Assembly (NCBI GenBank): GCA_963575745.1
Contig: CAUYUJ010016068.1
Location: forward strand, 207,500-271,499
Origin: Prorocentrum cordatum
Lineage: Eukaryota > Sar > Dinophyceae > Prorocentrales > Prorocentraceae
Length of the DNA: 64,000 nt
Reading direction: 5' to 3'
Under the pieces are notes generated by a model. The model was not told where the DNA came from. It ran no database searches and was given only the letters and a program-made list of their open reading frames with translations. Position 1 is the first letter of the stretch. Each line of letters starts with the position of its first letter. The position numbers were made by a program, and so were the translations under genes. Below are positions 31,801 to 41,182 of the stretch, in pieces.

Positions 31801-32458
31801 TAGTCGGTGGGTGCTGTTCCAAAACAGCTCGTACATCTTGCCACCATTTGCGAACGTGCTGAGGCGGGTCGATGGTCCCACGTTTGTGATGAGGAGCATG
31901 GATGACTGCCACTGTGTGCACCATCATGGGCGCATGTATCTGAACAAGAAGAATTCTTTCGACTGCATGTATCACGTGGACGTGCTTAGTCAACAGCTTG
32001 AGTGGTCCCTTCTTCCCGCGTGCATAACCAAGCTCAAGGTTGACCAAGAGTGTACACCCAAGCCCTTTGGAGTCCGAGCCTGAGTTGACGACCAGGAAGC
32101 CATCGGACTCGAACTTACCAGCAGGATGCGATGTCTCCTGGATGCCAGCCAGTAGCACAGAATCACCTTTGAGCTGTAGCCGAAGATGTCTTGCACGGGC
32201 TCTACGCTCCTCCTGTCGGGCAAAGTTGTGAACCGATTTGTCGAGACCTTCATTATCATCACCAGAGAATATCGCAACATTGTTGAAGGTCGCAATCTTA
32301 CAGTTAATTCGAGTAGGCGCGCGCAGGACTGCCATTTCGCCTTCTCCGTGATCATCGTACTGCAGTAACTTCTGTTTGTGCACCTCAAAGGGAAACCATC
32401 TTCCAAGAAGCACGGGTATGGTGAGGTCGTCGGATTTAAAAACCTTGTAAACTGCCAC
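28844..32458 (-). CDS. LINE EEP endonuclease + reverse transcriptase
   Basis: 1204 codons, the longest believable gene here. Residues about 52-330 are an exonuclease-endonuclease-phosphatase domain, with GIQETS (Glu108), VIHAPHHKR (186-193), ADANARMG (Asp224, Asn226), RLDYILL (287-292) and SPDHWPV (Asp317-His318). Residues about 615-960 are reverse transcriptase: LFVDLVAAFYSLL (motif A, Asp761), SQRSSRAGIPLADFFFNVV (motif B, 841-859), FVDD (motif C, Asp909-Asp910) and LHFGKGKTA (945-953). All these catalytic residues are present, so the product could have nicked target DNA and primed cDNA synthesis. The frame opens right after a TGA and begins at a GTG, with no believable ATG; it stands -1 to the RNase H frame upstream, so it was probably once continuous with it. 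Base composition is less GC-rich than the flanks. Confidence 0.9.
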   Translation of the reverse strand: MAVYKVFKSDDLTIPVLLGRWFPFEVHKQKLLQYDDHGEGEMAVLRAPTRINCKIATFNNVAIFSGDDNEGLDKSVHNFARQEERRARARHLRLQLKGDSVLLAGIQETSHPAGKFESDGFLVVNSGSDSKGLGCTLLVNLELGYARGKKGPLKLLTKHVHVIHAVERILLVQIHAPMMVHTVAVIHAPHHKRGTIDPPQHVRKWWQDVRAVLEQHPPTIIMADANARMGSEVTDVSGSIGPTDSLDVNGFGLQKIDNMYSMKITNTFLPHEHPEMFRAKCGTLHRLDYILLQDSIHACAKTCYVMTDLDLGGKSPDHWPVVVTIEAAKFYSTPEAGRKRLDRQKLADPIRQNKFRQALLEMPVAPWATDINQQVDDFNCEINQLTAELFAEDRFSPRKPSIKTGTMALIRLRRYARRAQQAVFRHSWEPIFLLARLLPRQLDTFTCASRGPDESSQCPWEGPMRQLVMACDLFQAEEFTIEEMLVAARCFMDATAGTLTWCLNRDRTDFLTQTAKKIGALAMLHDGHHEWVWLQRLLRFNGKQAKRCDHTLLPQRFKQDGSVIASGLEWAETLRRHFAQLEDGYECFASALQTEYNQLTLNYALGVPRSISAIPSPTWLATRMRGVKAHRAPGHDLVQNAVLKAAPEAVLSHILAITAKTGLLVQEAAIHKAGLACGLHKGKSGRMTAEMYRSIMLNSDVIKHHHAFLRAAMTDCIKLPMVDSQTGGIKGRCAGMASQMVRVFRHIAKARKFIAIVLFVDLVAAFYSLLRQAGIPPKGTEKYINQVLDNAPALAHPLLEVVLAAPVLVDSRVDQHLVAQVIEAHRLTHFRVPGDTQWIVSQRSSRAGIPLADFFFNVVYARPLRGIRFDMQQAGIALDLKDCIDASEQVFSQGLTVESDTFTDSTFVDDSGFCSPCYDPTAVRDQVSLLGRIVRKHMLGSGFQLHFGKGKTAAVISYNGEGSLQAKRTMAKFSAIALDSTSNDRIVLEQAYKHVGGIYTGDGSSGQEVSRRKNKHSTALRPLRASAIKYEIAMKDKLKYIDALCSTHLFFQAETWDNISVSCTTKLNHALLSGYRVGTRKLHSLLTVGRTTDSEVLVIAKRMEFCEVLRFRRLRYVARLVHSGSPTLRLILDATLGTSSSWASLVVEDFLWLKRYCHDAPDDCPRNIPGIASWMRYVAKDTRAFHRHLRSAWMSFFCAANGSA

Positions 32459-32565
32459 TCAACATCTGCCGTATACTCCAATGCTTGACGTGGAACCTGC
32501 GGTAGGTCTGGTGGCACATTGGATTCTTTAGTAAAGTGCCTGGATATCGAGTCGACTGCTTCGTT

Positions 32566-33717
32566 TCATGGGTAGTCCTGGTGACATGGTTCCTGCACCA
32601 CTGATATTGGACGCACACGCTGCGCGTCTCTGAGAACAGTGGCTGCCATCTTGTCCAACTCAGAAACCAAACGCACACGACTCAAAGCTTTGTCGACCGC
32701 CGCCATATTGTCGCAGATGATGTACACCTGCTCATCGAAGGGCAACTGAAGAGAAAAGATAGCCGCCCAGACAACGCCCAAAAGTGCAACCTCAGTGCTG
32801 TGGGTCTGCTCGGCCATGTTGTCAAAGGAGTGAGATGTCGCCGCTCGCGCCGCCGCATAGCCCTGGCACGCAAGCCCCATGGAGTCCTGCATGACGTGGG
32901 CCAGCGCGAACGCCGCCAGCTCGGGAGACTTGGAGTACAGAGATGCGTCTGTATAAACGTGATGTGCGGCCTGGCCCGTGCTTGGACGGGGAGGGTGCAT
33001 ACGCAGAGCCAAGTCAGCAAACGGATGCAATGGCATACCACGGTAGTCCCAAGAGAGCTGAAACCGCCACTGTATCTGATCAAACAACTCTGGTAATGTA
33101 GGGACATGCTTAACTTGGCAATTTGCTGCCATAGCTGGCCGCGAAGCTGTATGATCAACGTGCGCGTTGGAGCTGTCGATCTCCATGCCAGCATGGTGCT
33201 GTGGAACCACAGCACTAACCCTCGCCAAATCGCCGATCTGAAATAAATTCGGTGAATTCTCGCTGTGGCCGAACATGCAGTTGTAGATGTCGACCGTGAA
33301 TGCTCCTCTCGCTCCGCCCGATGGCGCTGGAGAAGACGACTGCAACGTAGGCAGACACCCCAAAGCCTCTTGGCGATGCCGTTGACTGCCTGGCGGTCGG
33401 TACCCTCTGGCGCACATGCGCTGTCTCGATGGGGGCGCTGGGCAGTGCGTGCCGAAGGCCGAAGCCGACGGTCGGTACCCCCTGGCGCCCCTTTGAGCAG
33501 CTTGGTACGCTGAGCAGTGCGTGCCGCTGGGCTCATGAGTAAATTCAAAGCTAAGCATGCCTGATTGACTAGAGCGGTCGATACTCACACCTTCACCCGC
33601 TGCTTCATGTAGATGTGAACTGCTTGAATTCTCACCGACGGAGTCCCCAATCTCGTCGATGTAGGTGTGCAACTCCAGCGCTGGGGCAAAGTGCACAGCG
33701 CGCTGATGCTGCACCAC
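32566..33717 (-). CDS. LINE RNase H ORF, interrupted at the catalytic loop
   Basis: 383 codons. The C-terminal third is an RNase H fold: YTDAS (Asp257), STEVALLGVVWA (Glu309), VYIICDNMAAVDKA (Asp336), then VQEPCHQDYP (His379). The next codon is TGA and the frame then continues NEAVDSIS, so one stop replaces the glycine of the conserved GNE-x-x-D loop. The same frame stays open well past this point, to about 31990. The front half is poorly conserved and includes a small internal duplication (GTHC...RGYRP, twice, residues 65-108). The frame is already open upstream of the GTG at 33717, overlapping the end of ORF1 by at least 75 bases in -1 phase. RNase H upstream of the endonuclease is unusual compared with plant and insect LINEs. 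Confidence 0.75.
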   Translation of the reverse strand: MVQHQRAVHFAPALELHTYIDEIGDSVGENSSSSHLHEAAGEGVSIDRSSQSGMLSFEFTHEPSGTHCSAYQAAQRGARGYRPSASAFGTHCPAPPSRQRMCARGYRPPGSQRHRQEALGCLPTLQSSSPAPSGGARGAFTVDIYNCMFGHSENSPNLFQIGDLARVSAVVPQHHAGMEIDSSNAHVDHTASRPAMAANCQVKHVPTLPELFDQIQWRFQLSWDYRGMPLHPFADLALRMHPPRPSTGQAAHHVYTDASLYSKSPELAAFALAHVMQDSMGLACQGYAAARAATSHSFDNMAEQTHSTEVALLGVVWAAIFSLQLPFDEQVYIICDNMAAVDKALSRVRLVSELDKMAATVLRDAQRVRPISVVQEPCHQDYP

Positions 33718-33734
33718 TGGAGACCCAGCTGATG

Positions 33735-35465
33735 CTAGCCTCCTCCGTGCGCCACGCCTGGGATGTGAAAACCTGCCTCCTGACGTACCTCCTCTGAGTT
33801 GCCGAGGTCGTCAGGCTTGCCACGACGAAGGCGTTCGGCACGGCCTCCATCTGACCTGCTACGAGTGGAAGAACCCTCACGCTCCTCCGTCTTGGCACCC
33901 TGCGCGGTCAGGTCGAACTGCTGTGGTGCAACTTGGGGACCACAGGGCTGTGAGGTGCCAGGGATGCCGCATGATGAGGATGAGTACCAGTGTGAAGGCG
34001 ACGCCGCCGGCTGCGCACATGGGGGCGGCGGTGGAGGGGGAGGAACACCCTCCATCTTGGCAGCAGCTTCCTCGTTGATGTTGCGTTGCTCCTCTTCAAA
34101 CTGTGCTGCTGCCCTCGCTTGCTGATCAACTTTGAACTGGCGATGCATCTCCGCCTCCTGACTTAAGTCGAACTCCGCATGGTATCCATCACGAAATAGT
34201 CCCTCTGCTTCTTCATCAATACGCCTCTGCTCATCCTCTGCTTGGGCTTCGTCAAAGTCTTGCTGATCTCTTCGGCGCTGCTCCTCCTGCATCTTGGCAT
34301 GATAATCGCCAGCGTCGAAGGTGTCCGTGGCAGAAGTCTCCGATACTGGGCATTGCTGAGCTGCAGCCGCAGCAACGTCCTTTGGCATCTGTGACTGAGA
34401 CGGAATGGACATGGGAGGCCTAGGGGCGGATGATGCCACAGGCGTCGGCATCCGTGACTGCGACGGTATCGTCTGTGGCTGTGACTGGTGAACTGGAGCA
34501 GCTCGTTGATGTGCGTTCGGCGATGCTTGGGACTGAGGGATCTCTGTCTGCCCGTTCGACGCGCCAAACTGTGCAAAGAGAAATTGCAACTTCATCGCCT
34601 GCATTTGAGACTCCTGCTGTTGTGCATGAATCTGAGCTGCTTGACTCTTCTGCTGATCCAATATCTGCTGCAGCGAGGCGGTGATCTGCGACAATGCATT
34701 GATTTTTCCCTTTCCCAACCCCTCCGCGGGAGGAGGGGGCGGGGGTGGGGGGCGGGCCAGACCAGCCGCGGTCCCCTGGGCACTCCTGCGCTGTGGCGCC
34801 TGAGGTGGTGGCGGTGGTGGCCGAGCAGGCACATTACCTTGATCAACTTGCATATGAGAATCCATGTCGGCAGAGAGATGCTTGTGCTGGTCCTGATCAA
34901 ATGTACTAAGCTGCTCTTTCGCCAAAGTGGACTGTTTGTGCAAATCATCTCTTTCATTGACCAACTCACCAAGCTGCTTCTCAACTCTTTCTATCTTATC
35001 TTTAAGTATCTCTGCTCTCTTGCTGATTGGCTTCTGCTGCTCCGCCTCAGGCAAAAGCTGTAGTATGGCTGCCTTCAGAACAGAAACTTCCGTGGTCTCG
35101 ATGGCCGCTGACTTGCCTGCGGCCTTGAGAGATATGATTAGCTCCGCCAATTGGTATATCCTCTTCGATTGCTTCTGTTTGTACTCCTTAACTCTTTCCT
35201 TTTCCTCGGGCGGCGGCGGTGGGATCCACGATTCGGCAACTCTGGCAAGATTTGGATGCATCGGCCCTATTTCATTGATAACCTTGCGAACTGGACCTTT
35301 TTTTCTCTTGCGGCTTGCCGATCTGTCACGAGCATCCTGCTTGGACTTCCCACGTGATGACGTTCTCTTCGCTCCATTCTGCTGATAGGCGCTGCCGCAC
35401 TGCTTACAATACCAGAAAGAACTTCCATGGGTGGTGTTGCACTTCGAACATTTCCAACCTCCCAT
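33735..35465 (-). CDS. LINE ORF1: zinc finger, coiled coil, proline-rich
   Basis: 576 codons from ATG. Residues 4-23 are a RanBP2-like zinc finger (W-K-C-x2-C ... W-Y-C-x2-C; Cys6, Cys9, Cys20, Cys23). A basic stretch (SRGKSKQDARDRSASRKRKK, about 37-56) follows. Residues about 90-205 are strongly heptad-like (KAEILKDKIERVEKQL type) and likely form a coiled coil. PPPPPP runs lie at about 78-82, 213-220, 238-245 and 467-474. Two Gln/Glu-rich segments (about 258-290 and 395-465) and an Arg/Glu-rich tail follow. The arrangement fits a nucleic-acid-binding, self-associating ORF1 protein. Function is inferred from architecture and position; I recognise no RRM or CCHC knuckle. Confidence 0.75.
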   Translation of the reverse strand: MGGWKCSKCNTTHGSSFWYCKQCGSAYQQNGAKRTSSRGKSKQDARDRSASRKRKKGPVRKVINEIGPMHPNLARVAESWIPPPPPEEKERVKEYKQKQSKRIYQLAELIISLKAAGKSAAIETTEVSVLKAAILQLLPEAEQQKPISKRAEILKDKIERVEKQLGELVNERDDLHKQSTLAKEQLSTFDQDQHKHLSADMDSHMQVDQGNVPARPPPPPPQAPQRRSAQGTAAGLARPPPPPPPPAEGLGKGKINALSQITASLQQILDQQKSQAAQIHAQQQESQMQAMKLQFLFAQFGASNGQTEIPQSQASPNAHQRAAPVHQSQPQTIPSQSRMPTPVASSAPRPPMSIPSQSQMPKDVAAAAAQQCPVSETSATDTFDAGDYHAKMQEEQRRRDQQDFDEAQAEDEQRRIDEEAEGLFRDGYHAEFDLSQEAEMHRQFKVDQQARAAAQFEEEQRNINEEAAAKMEGVPPPPPPPPCAQPAASPSHWYSSSSCGIPGTSQPCGPQVAPQQFDLTAQGAKTEEREGSSTRSRSDGGRAERLRRGKPDDLGNSEEVRQEAGFHIPGVAHGGG

Positions 35466-35756
35466 AGCTGAATGATGCTGCCGAAGACGCTCGGCAGCTG
35501 CACGTACTCGTAGCAGCGTGCGGTCCGCAGCACGTAGCCTTCTCAGCCTGCGGTGCCAGGCGGGCTCGGCCTGGCGGAGGCCGTGCGGCCTCGGGCCCCG
35601 GCCCGCGGCCTGGCGTCGGCTGTCCCGCTGCAGCCCCGTTGGGGGCAGGCCCTGCGGGCGAGGCGGTCCGCCTATCGCGCGGCGGACGCGCGGGGTCGCC
35701 CTGGCGGGGCGCGCGGCCGCGGTGGGGGGGCGCCGCGCCCCGTTCGATTAGGGCAA

Positions 35757-36345
35757 CGCCTCCTCGTCCTCCTCCTCCTCCTCCTCCTCCCTCCTCCTCC
35801 TCCTCCTCCTCATCCTCCTCCTCCTCCTCCTCCTCCTCCTCCTCCTCCTCCTCCTCCTCCTCCTCCTCCTCCTCCTCCTCCTCCTCCTCCTCCTCCTCCT
35901 CCTCCCTCCTCCTCCTCCTCCTCCTCCTCCTCCTCCTCCTCCTCCTCCTCCTCCTCCTCCTCCTCCTCCCTCCTCCTCCTCCTCCTCCTCCTCCTCCTCT
36001 CCTCCTCCTCCTCTCCTCCTCCTCCTCCTCCTCCTCCTCCTCCTCCTCCTCCTCCTCCTCCTCCTCCTCCTCCTCCTCCTCCTCCTCCTCCTCCTCCTCC
36101 TCCTCCTCCTCCCTCCTCCCTCCTCCTCCTCCTCCTCCTCCTCCTCCTCCTCCTCCTCCTCCTCCTCTCCTCCTCCTCCCTCCTCCTCCTCCTCCTCCTC
36201 CTCCTCCTCCTCCTCCTCCTCCTCCTCCTCCTCCTCCTCCTCCTCCTCCTCCTCCTCCTCCTCCTCCTCCTCCCTCCTCCTCCTCCTCCTCCTCCTCCTC
36301 CTCCTCCTCCTCCTCCTCCTCCTCCTCCTCCTCCTCCCTCTCTCG
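35757..36345. repeat. Very long CTC triplet array
   Basis: About 590 bp of CTC with single-base phase slips about every 60-120 bp. It lies 5' of the LINE. Every reading frame on both strands is open for hundreds of codons as homopolymer runs (Ser, Pro, Leu; Glu, Gly, Arg), which is not evidence of coding. Confidence 0.95.
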
Positions 36346-36694
36346 TGCTGGCGGCACATGCTGAGAGAGGGGGGGGGGCTGCTTCTGCTTCCGCAGGCCG
36401 CGGCCCGCCTGCCGCCGACCGCTGCCCTCTGCTCCCGCCCGGCTGGCGCGGAGCCTCCGCCCAGTGCCGCCCACTGGGCGAGGTGCCGGCCACTCGACAG
36501 CTCGAGGGCGGAGCGCTCTCTGGAACGGCCCGTGCAGGCTGTGCAGAGGAAGGGCCTCCGCGTCTCCGCGCATGAGCGGTTCGGCGGCGGGCAAGTGCGC
36601 GTCCAGGCCCACAGCGTGGCCACCCGACGCCAGCCGACCACAGCGCGAGCGCCACTCTGGCTCCATCAGCAACTTTCCCCCTTCCGCCTCATCG
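36346..36694. other. GC-rich spacer
   Basis: No gene recognised. Confidence 0.3.
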
Positions 36695-36930
<236 letters not shown>

Positions 36931-38641
36931 TCCTGCTCCTCCTCCTGCTCCTCTCCTCCTCCTCGTCCTCCTTCCCCCCCCTACTCTCCCTCGTCTGACT
37001 CCACCTCTTTTCCATCTGGCCCGCTCCGCCTCCCCCACCTCCCTTCTCCTCCTCCTCCTCCTCCTCCTCCTCCTCCTCCTCCTCTGCCGCCTCCTCCCAC
37101 CATCTCCCTTCTGCTCGCCCCCCTCCCTCCTCCCAATCGATATCCCTCCGTCTCCTCCTCCCCATCCACCTGCCCCGCATCCTCCTCCTGCTCTCACCCC
37201 TGCTGCTACTGCGCGTCCGTATGTCACCTTTCCCTGCTCCTCCTCGCCCCATCAAAACCTGCGCGCGCTTCCCCTCATGGTGCACGTCCTCCTCCTCCTC
37301 CTCCTCCTCCCCATAATCAGAATCCCATCATCATCGTCGCCCTTGCTTCGACACGTTCCTCCGTATCTGCCTACCTCCTCAACCCGCCATCCTCATCCAT
37401 CTCCCCCGTGCCCTTTCGTGCATCCCTCCCTCTCCTGCCGCCCCGGCACTTGATCTCGGTCCGCATCTCGCACATGTAGCTGACGGCGCCGCGAGGGGCG
37501 GGGGAAGGCGCGGGAACCCAAAGAAATTCGGAAGTTTGAGCGTTCAGCATGCCTCCCAGCCATCCTCCCGTGAGCTGCGGCTCCTCGTTCCCCGCCTGGT
37601 CCTCTCGCTCTTTCTCTCGCCCCGCGGGACTTCGGGGAAGTACGAAGTGTGAGCGTCCAGCGTGCCCCTAGTGGCCAGGAAGAGGCCCAGGACAGAACAA
37701 TTACAAATGAAAGGATCTTGGCCCCCGAAACATCAGAGAACTCTCGAAGAATTAGAAATGAACAATGTGTAGATGAGGAGGGGGCCGTGACCTCTTCTTC
37801 GTGGGGTGCTCCAGGAAGGGTAAAGAGAGAAGACGTGGCCAGGAGCCGTCCATCAGACTCCATCCAGAGCGTCGCCGATGCCCATTTTCTCGCGGGTGGG
37901 GAGAAGGTGAAGGACGAGAAGGAGGGGAGGAGGAGAACGAGGAAGATGATCAGCAGAGACAGTGAGAAAAGAGAAGGAAAGCGAGGAGGACGAGGGCGAG
38001 GCTGAGTTGAATAAGCAGGAAAGATAGAAAGGAAAGGATGAGGTCAAAGGTATAGACTTCTTGCTACACTCAGGAACGCCAGATAAGGAACGAAGGGGCT
38101 GTCTTGGCCACGGCGAGACTCGGCCACGAATAGGTCCTCGAGCTGGGTCTAAGAAACGGTCCCAAAAACAAAGCCCCTGAACCCAAAATGGCCCTTAGTT
38201 CAGCAGCTCTGCTGTGTGAGGAAGACCAATGCGGTGAGCAGGAGGAGAATGGAAGAGGGAGGCGCACGAGCACAAACGGGAGCCAGGTGAAGAAGGATAG
38301 GAGGGCAGGGTCAGGATGAAGACGAGGAGCAACGCGGAGGAGGAGAAGGACTGAGAAGAAACGAGGGAACATGGAAGGATAGCAGAAGGTGTTTCGACAA
38401 TGAAGCGGCAGGGGGGGAAAGGGTGACAAGGAGGAGACGGGGCCTCAGCGACTGCAAACACACACAATCCGACTTGTTTGTAGGCGGCCACGTGTGCTGG
38501 CTCCGGCATGTCCTCCCTCCTGCCTCTCCTCTTCCCACAGCCCTCCTCTTCTCACACACACAAGCGTGCGAGGCGGGGATTTGTCCATGACCACCGCCTG
38601 GGGATCGATCTTTGGGGATTTCGGCAAGCGGTGGATATGGA
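36931..38641. other. Unassigned region, pyrimidine-rich then purine-rich
   Basis: 36930-37450 is CT-rich plus strand (CCTCCTCC, CCCTCC) and 37900-38430 is AG-rich. No gene recognised. Confidence 0.4.
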
Positions 38642-38821
38642 TACAGTCGGGGCGTTGACCGAAGGAACCCTAAATAGGGAACGAGGCCCCTATTTTCCAC
38701 AAGTTGAACTTCGATTTCGCATCGAAAACTTAAGGAAAATCCAAGGCAAGCTGCGAAACAATTAAGGAACGCGGAGCCCCTCCCAAACGAAAAGGGTTCC
38801 TTCTTCAGGGCCCCGGCTGTA
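38642..38821. mobile_element. Family C MITE, copy 1 (TA target, CAGTCGGGGCG ends)
   Basis: TA then CAGTCGGGGCGTTGACC at the left; CCCCGGCTG then TA at the right. The internal GGAACCCTAAATA, a small foldback TTCGATTTCGCATCGAA, GGAGCCCCTCCC and GGTTCCTTCTTCAG are shared with the 53.2-kb copy. The TA dinucleotide at each end and the CAGT start are as in Tc1/mariner-type elements; the class is an inference. Confidence 0.8.
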
Positions 38822-38998
38822 TGTGAATTTCCGCCAGGGGCAAACTTGTCCATATTCACCACCCGTCGAGGTCCCCGACGATCGATCCCCGGGCGGCGGC
38901 TTTAGAGAAACCCCCGCTTCGGAGAGCGCCCCGAGGCTCATCCGCAGCGCTTGGCCCAACCGTGAGCCCCAGGTCGCGTCCAGTGCCTCGTCGAGAAT
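38822..38998. other. Unassigned spacer
   Basis: No gene or repeat recognised. Confidence 0.3.
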
Positions 38999-39230
38999 TG
39001 GGCGCCCGAGTTATCAGGGGTAACTCGGGCCCGGGGTGACTCGGGGTTGGAAATTCCGAAAAAGAAACTCGAGTTAGCCCTGACCCGCATTATCCCTGAT
39101 GATTCGGGGCTCTGGACGCCCGAGTTATCCGGGGTAACTCGGGCCCGGGGCAACTCGGGTTCGGACTCCCGAAAAACGAACCCGAGTTAGCCCTGACCCG
39201 AGTTACCCCTGATGATTCGGGGCTCTGAGA
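38999..39230. repeat. Tandem pair of 114-bp palindromic units
   Basis: Two copies of GCCCGAGTTATCNGGGGTAA then CTCGGGCCCGGGG ... CGAGTTAGCCCTGACCC ... TGATGATTCGGGGCTCT. CGAGTTA and TAACTCG recur inverted within each unit, so each can fold into several alternative hairpins. Non-coding. Confidence 0.85.
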
Positions 39231-40439
39231 GAAGCTTGAGAGGCTCCAGCTGAACGCCGCTACATTGTCGCAGCAACTGCCGGATTGCGAGACTGGGCGA
39301 CCCCGTTGAGCACAGCTCATGACGCACGCAAAAACCGGCTCCGTGTCCACCTGCTTCTGTCGCGCTTCAAGCTTTCGAGTTACCCCGGGGGGGGGAGTCC
39401 ATGTCCTGGTCAGCCTGGGCACGTGCCAAGCAGGGATGCATTGAGATCCTGGAAGGCCTGTGCACCACGAAACTAGCACACGCACATGGCTGGACTCACC
39501 TCTGGAACGTCCTGAAGCCACGCGCTAGACGACTGCCCATGCGGAAGCCCGGCGTACCTGGCCATGGAAAGGCCGACCGCTGGAAGGGCATCAGACGAAA
39601 CGCGTATCTGCTTGTCGCCCAGGCGGGCCGCGCGTGCATGCTGATGCGACTGTGCCAGTGGGATGCCCGCTTGCCGCACGGGTCTTGCGGCACTCTGGTG
39701 CTTCACAGTCCGACTGCTGCTTGTTACAACTGCCCTCTGCTGCTCAAGGAGTGAGGACCGCTAAGTTGAATTGCCCCGCTCTCGAGGGCGTACCCAACGT
39801 GCGGCGACGCGGTCGACAAGCATGATGCTATGTAGAGCCAATAAATCCTACGACCATGTCCTAAATAAACCCGGTGTTGCGCACTGTGTCGGTTAGATAT
39901 TGTGAAATGGCGGTTGCGGCATGCCGTTTCCTGGTGTGGAGCGAGTGGCAACCGTCGCTGCGCGAAACCGCTCGTTCTGCATTCTGCCGGCAACTACTGC
40001 CGGAGTGATTGGGAGTTTCGCCTGGTTCGCCTCCCGCATGCGGTCTCGCACTGCCGCGGTACTCGTGCCCTTCCGTGCGTTCGCGGTGCTCATCATTGTG
40101 CTCGCGGCAGGCATGACGGTCAGCGGAGGGGTGTCCCGTACAGCTATATCCCACCCTAACGTTAACCCCTGGTTTTCGGGTCGAAACTCGGCTCTCCAGC
40201 GGACGTCCCGGCCGATCCAGGGACTCCCGGAACGCACTCGGCAAGGACCAGCCGCTGGACAGTATGTACGCAGAGGCTGGGACTCCGACAAGAAAACGCC
40301 CGAAAACCTCGAACCATTGTGACATCGCTTCGCGTTCGTTGGAAAACCACCTCACCTCCCTCCTCCCTCCAGACGGTCTCGCTACAGCATCCCAGGCCCT
40401 GCTCCTCGCGCGCGGCCTCATTTTGAAAAAAGTGTCCAG
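39231..40439. other. Unassigned region
   Basis: A 117-codon plus-strand frame at 39401-39754 (from MSWSAWARAKQG, Cys/Arg/Leu-rich, no repeats) has ordinary composition but no recognisable domain. It could be a decayed gene or chance. Confidence 0.25.
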
Positions 40440-41182
40440 GTGAAGGACCCAACCATATGCAATTGTGAATACCGAAATTCTGAATATCTTCTTCGATGGC
40501 AATCCCAATGGGTCTCCATGGGGCTACGAACCTTGTGAGGGGTGTGCTGACATGCGTGGCGGTGTTCACACCATGAACGAACGCGATAGGTCTGAGTACG
40601 GGAGACTGAGCGCGGGTGAGTCTGAGCGCGAGTGAGCCTGATTGTGAATTGAGTCTGCGTGCGAGCGGGTCTATGTGCATGAATGCGAGCATGACTAAGC
40701 CTGGTGCATTACATATGAATGTGAATGGTTTGAGGATGACTGACTCTCAATAATCGTGACATTGAGCGTGACCGCCGCAAGGAGCTTCCTCGGAAATCCC
40801 GATGGCAGCGCCGACGCGCCTCCATCGGCAGGAGGCAGGGGGGGAGGGAGGAGCGAGCGGGAGAGCGTAGGAGGAAGAGGAGGGGGTGGGGCGGAGGGTG
40901 AGTCTTCCAAGCCGACATGTGTGTTGGACGGGGGGCGCATTCCCAAAGGGAGGATCCCACTCCTCGCAGCCGCGCTCGAGGCCCCGTGCTACTCTCGCCA
41001 ACGCCCCAGAACTCCGACATGGTGATTATTCAATGCAGGTGGGACCGCGGAGGAGCCACGAAACGTCCGAAACCGCCGTGGCTTCACCCTATGGGTGGAA
41101 CTCCCTGCGGACCCTCATCGGCACGATCCGTCTGAGAGGGTGGAGCTCCCACAGGTCGTGCCTCTAAGGGTGCGCAGCAATG

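Larger units (their letters stand above)
27455..35465 (-). mobile_element. Non-LTR retrotransposon (LINE), minus strand
   Basis: Order on the minus strand: ORF1 (zinc finger/coiled coil), RNase H, EEP endonuclease-RT, C2H2 zinc finger, then an unexplained 3' ORF. Frames step -1, -1, +1, -1. Overlaps are short and two stops lie within otherwise readable sequence, which suggests a recently inactivated copy, although programmed shifts cannot be excluded. No poly-A or clear target duplication was found, so the outer limits (about 35.5-35.75 kb upstream, 27.1-27.5 kb downstream) are approximate. Confidence 0.85.

Noticed and set aside
35404-36672. Glu/Gly-rich minus-strand frames overlapping the CTC array
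   Set aside because: Artefacts of the triplet array; their ends merely run into the LINE ORF1 upstream region.
38180-38200. Possible spliced-leader-like CCAAAATGG motif
   Set aside because: Only a short partial match to the spliced-leader core; flanking bases do not fit.
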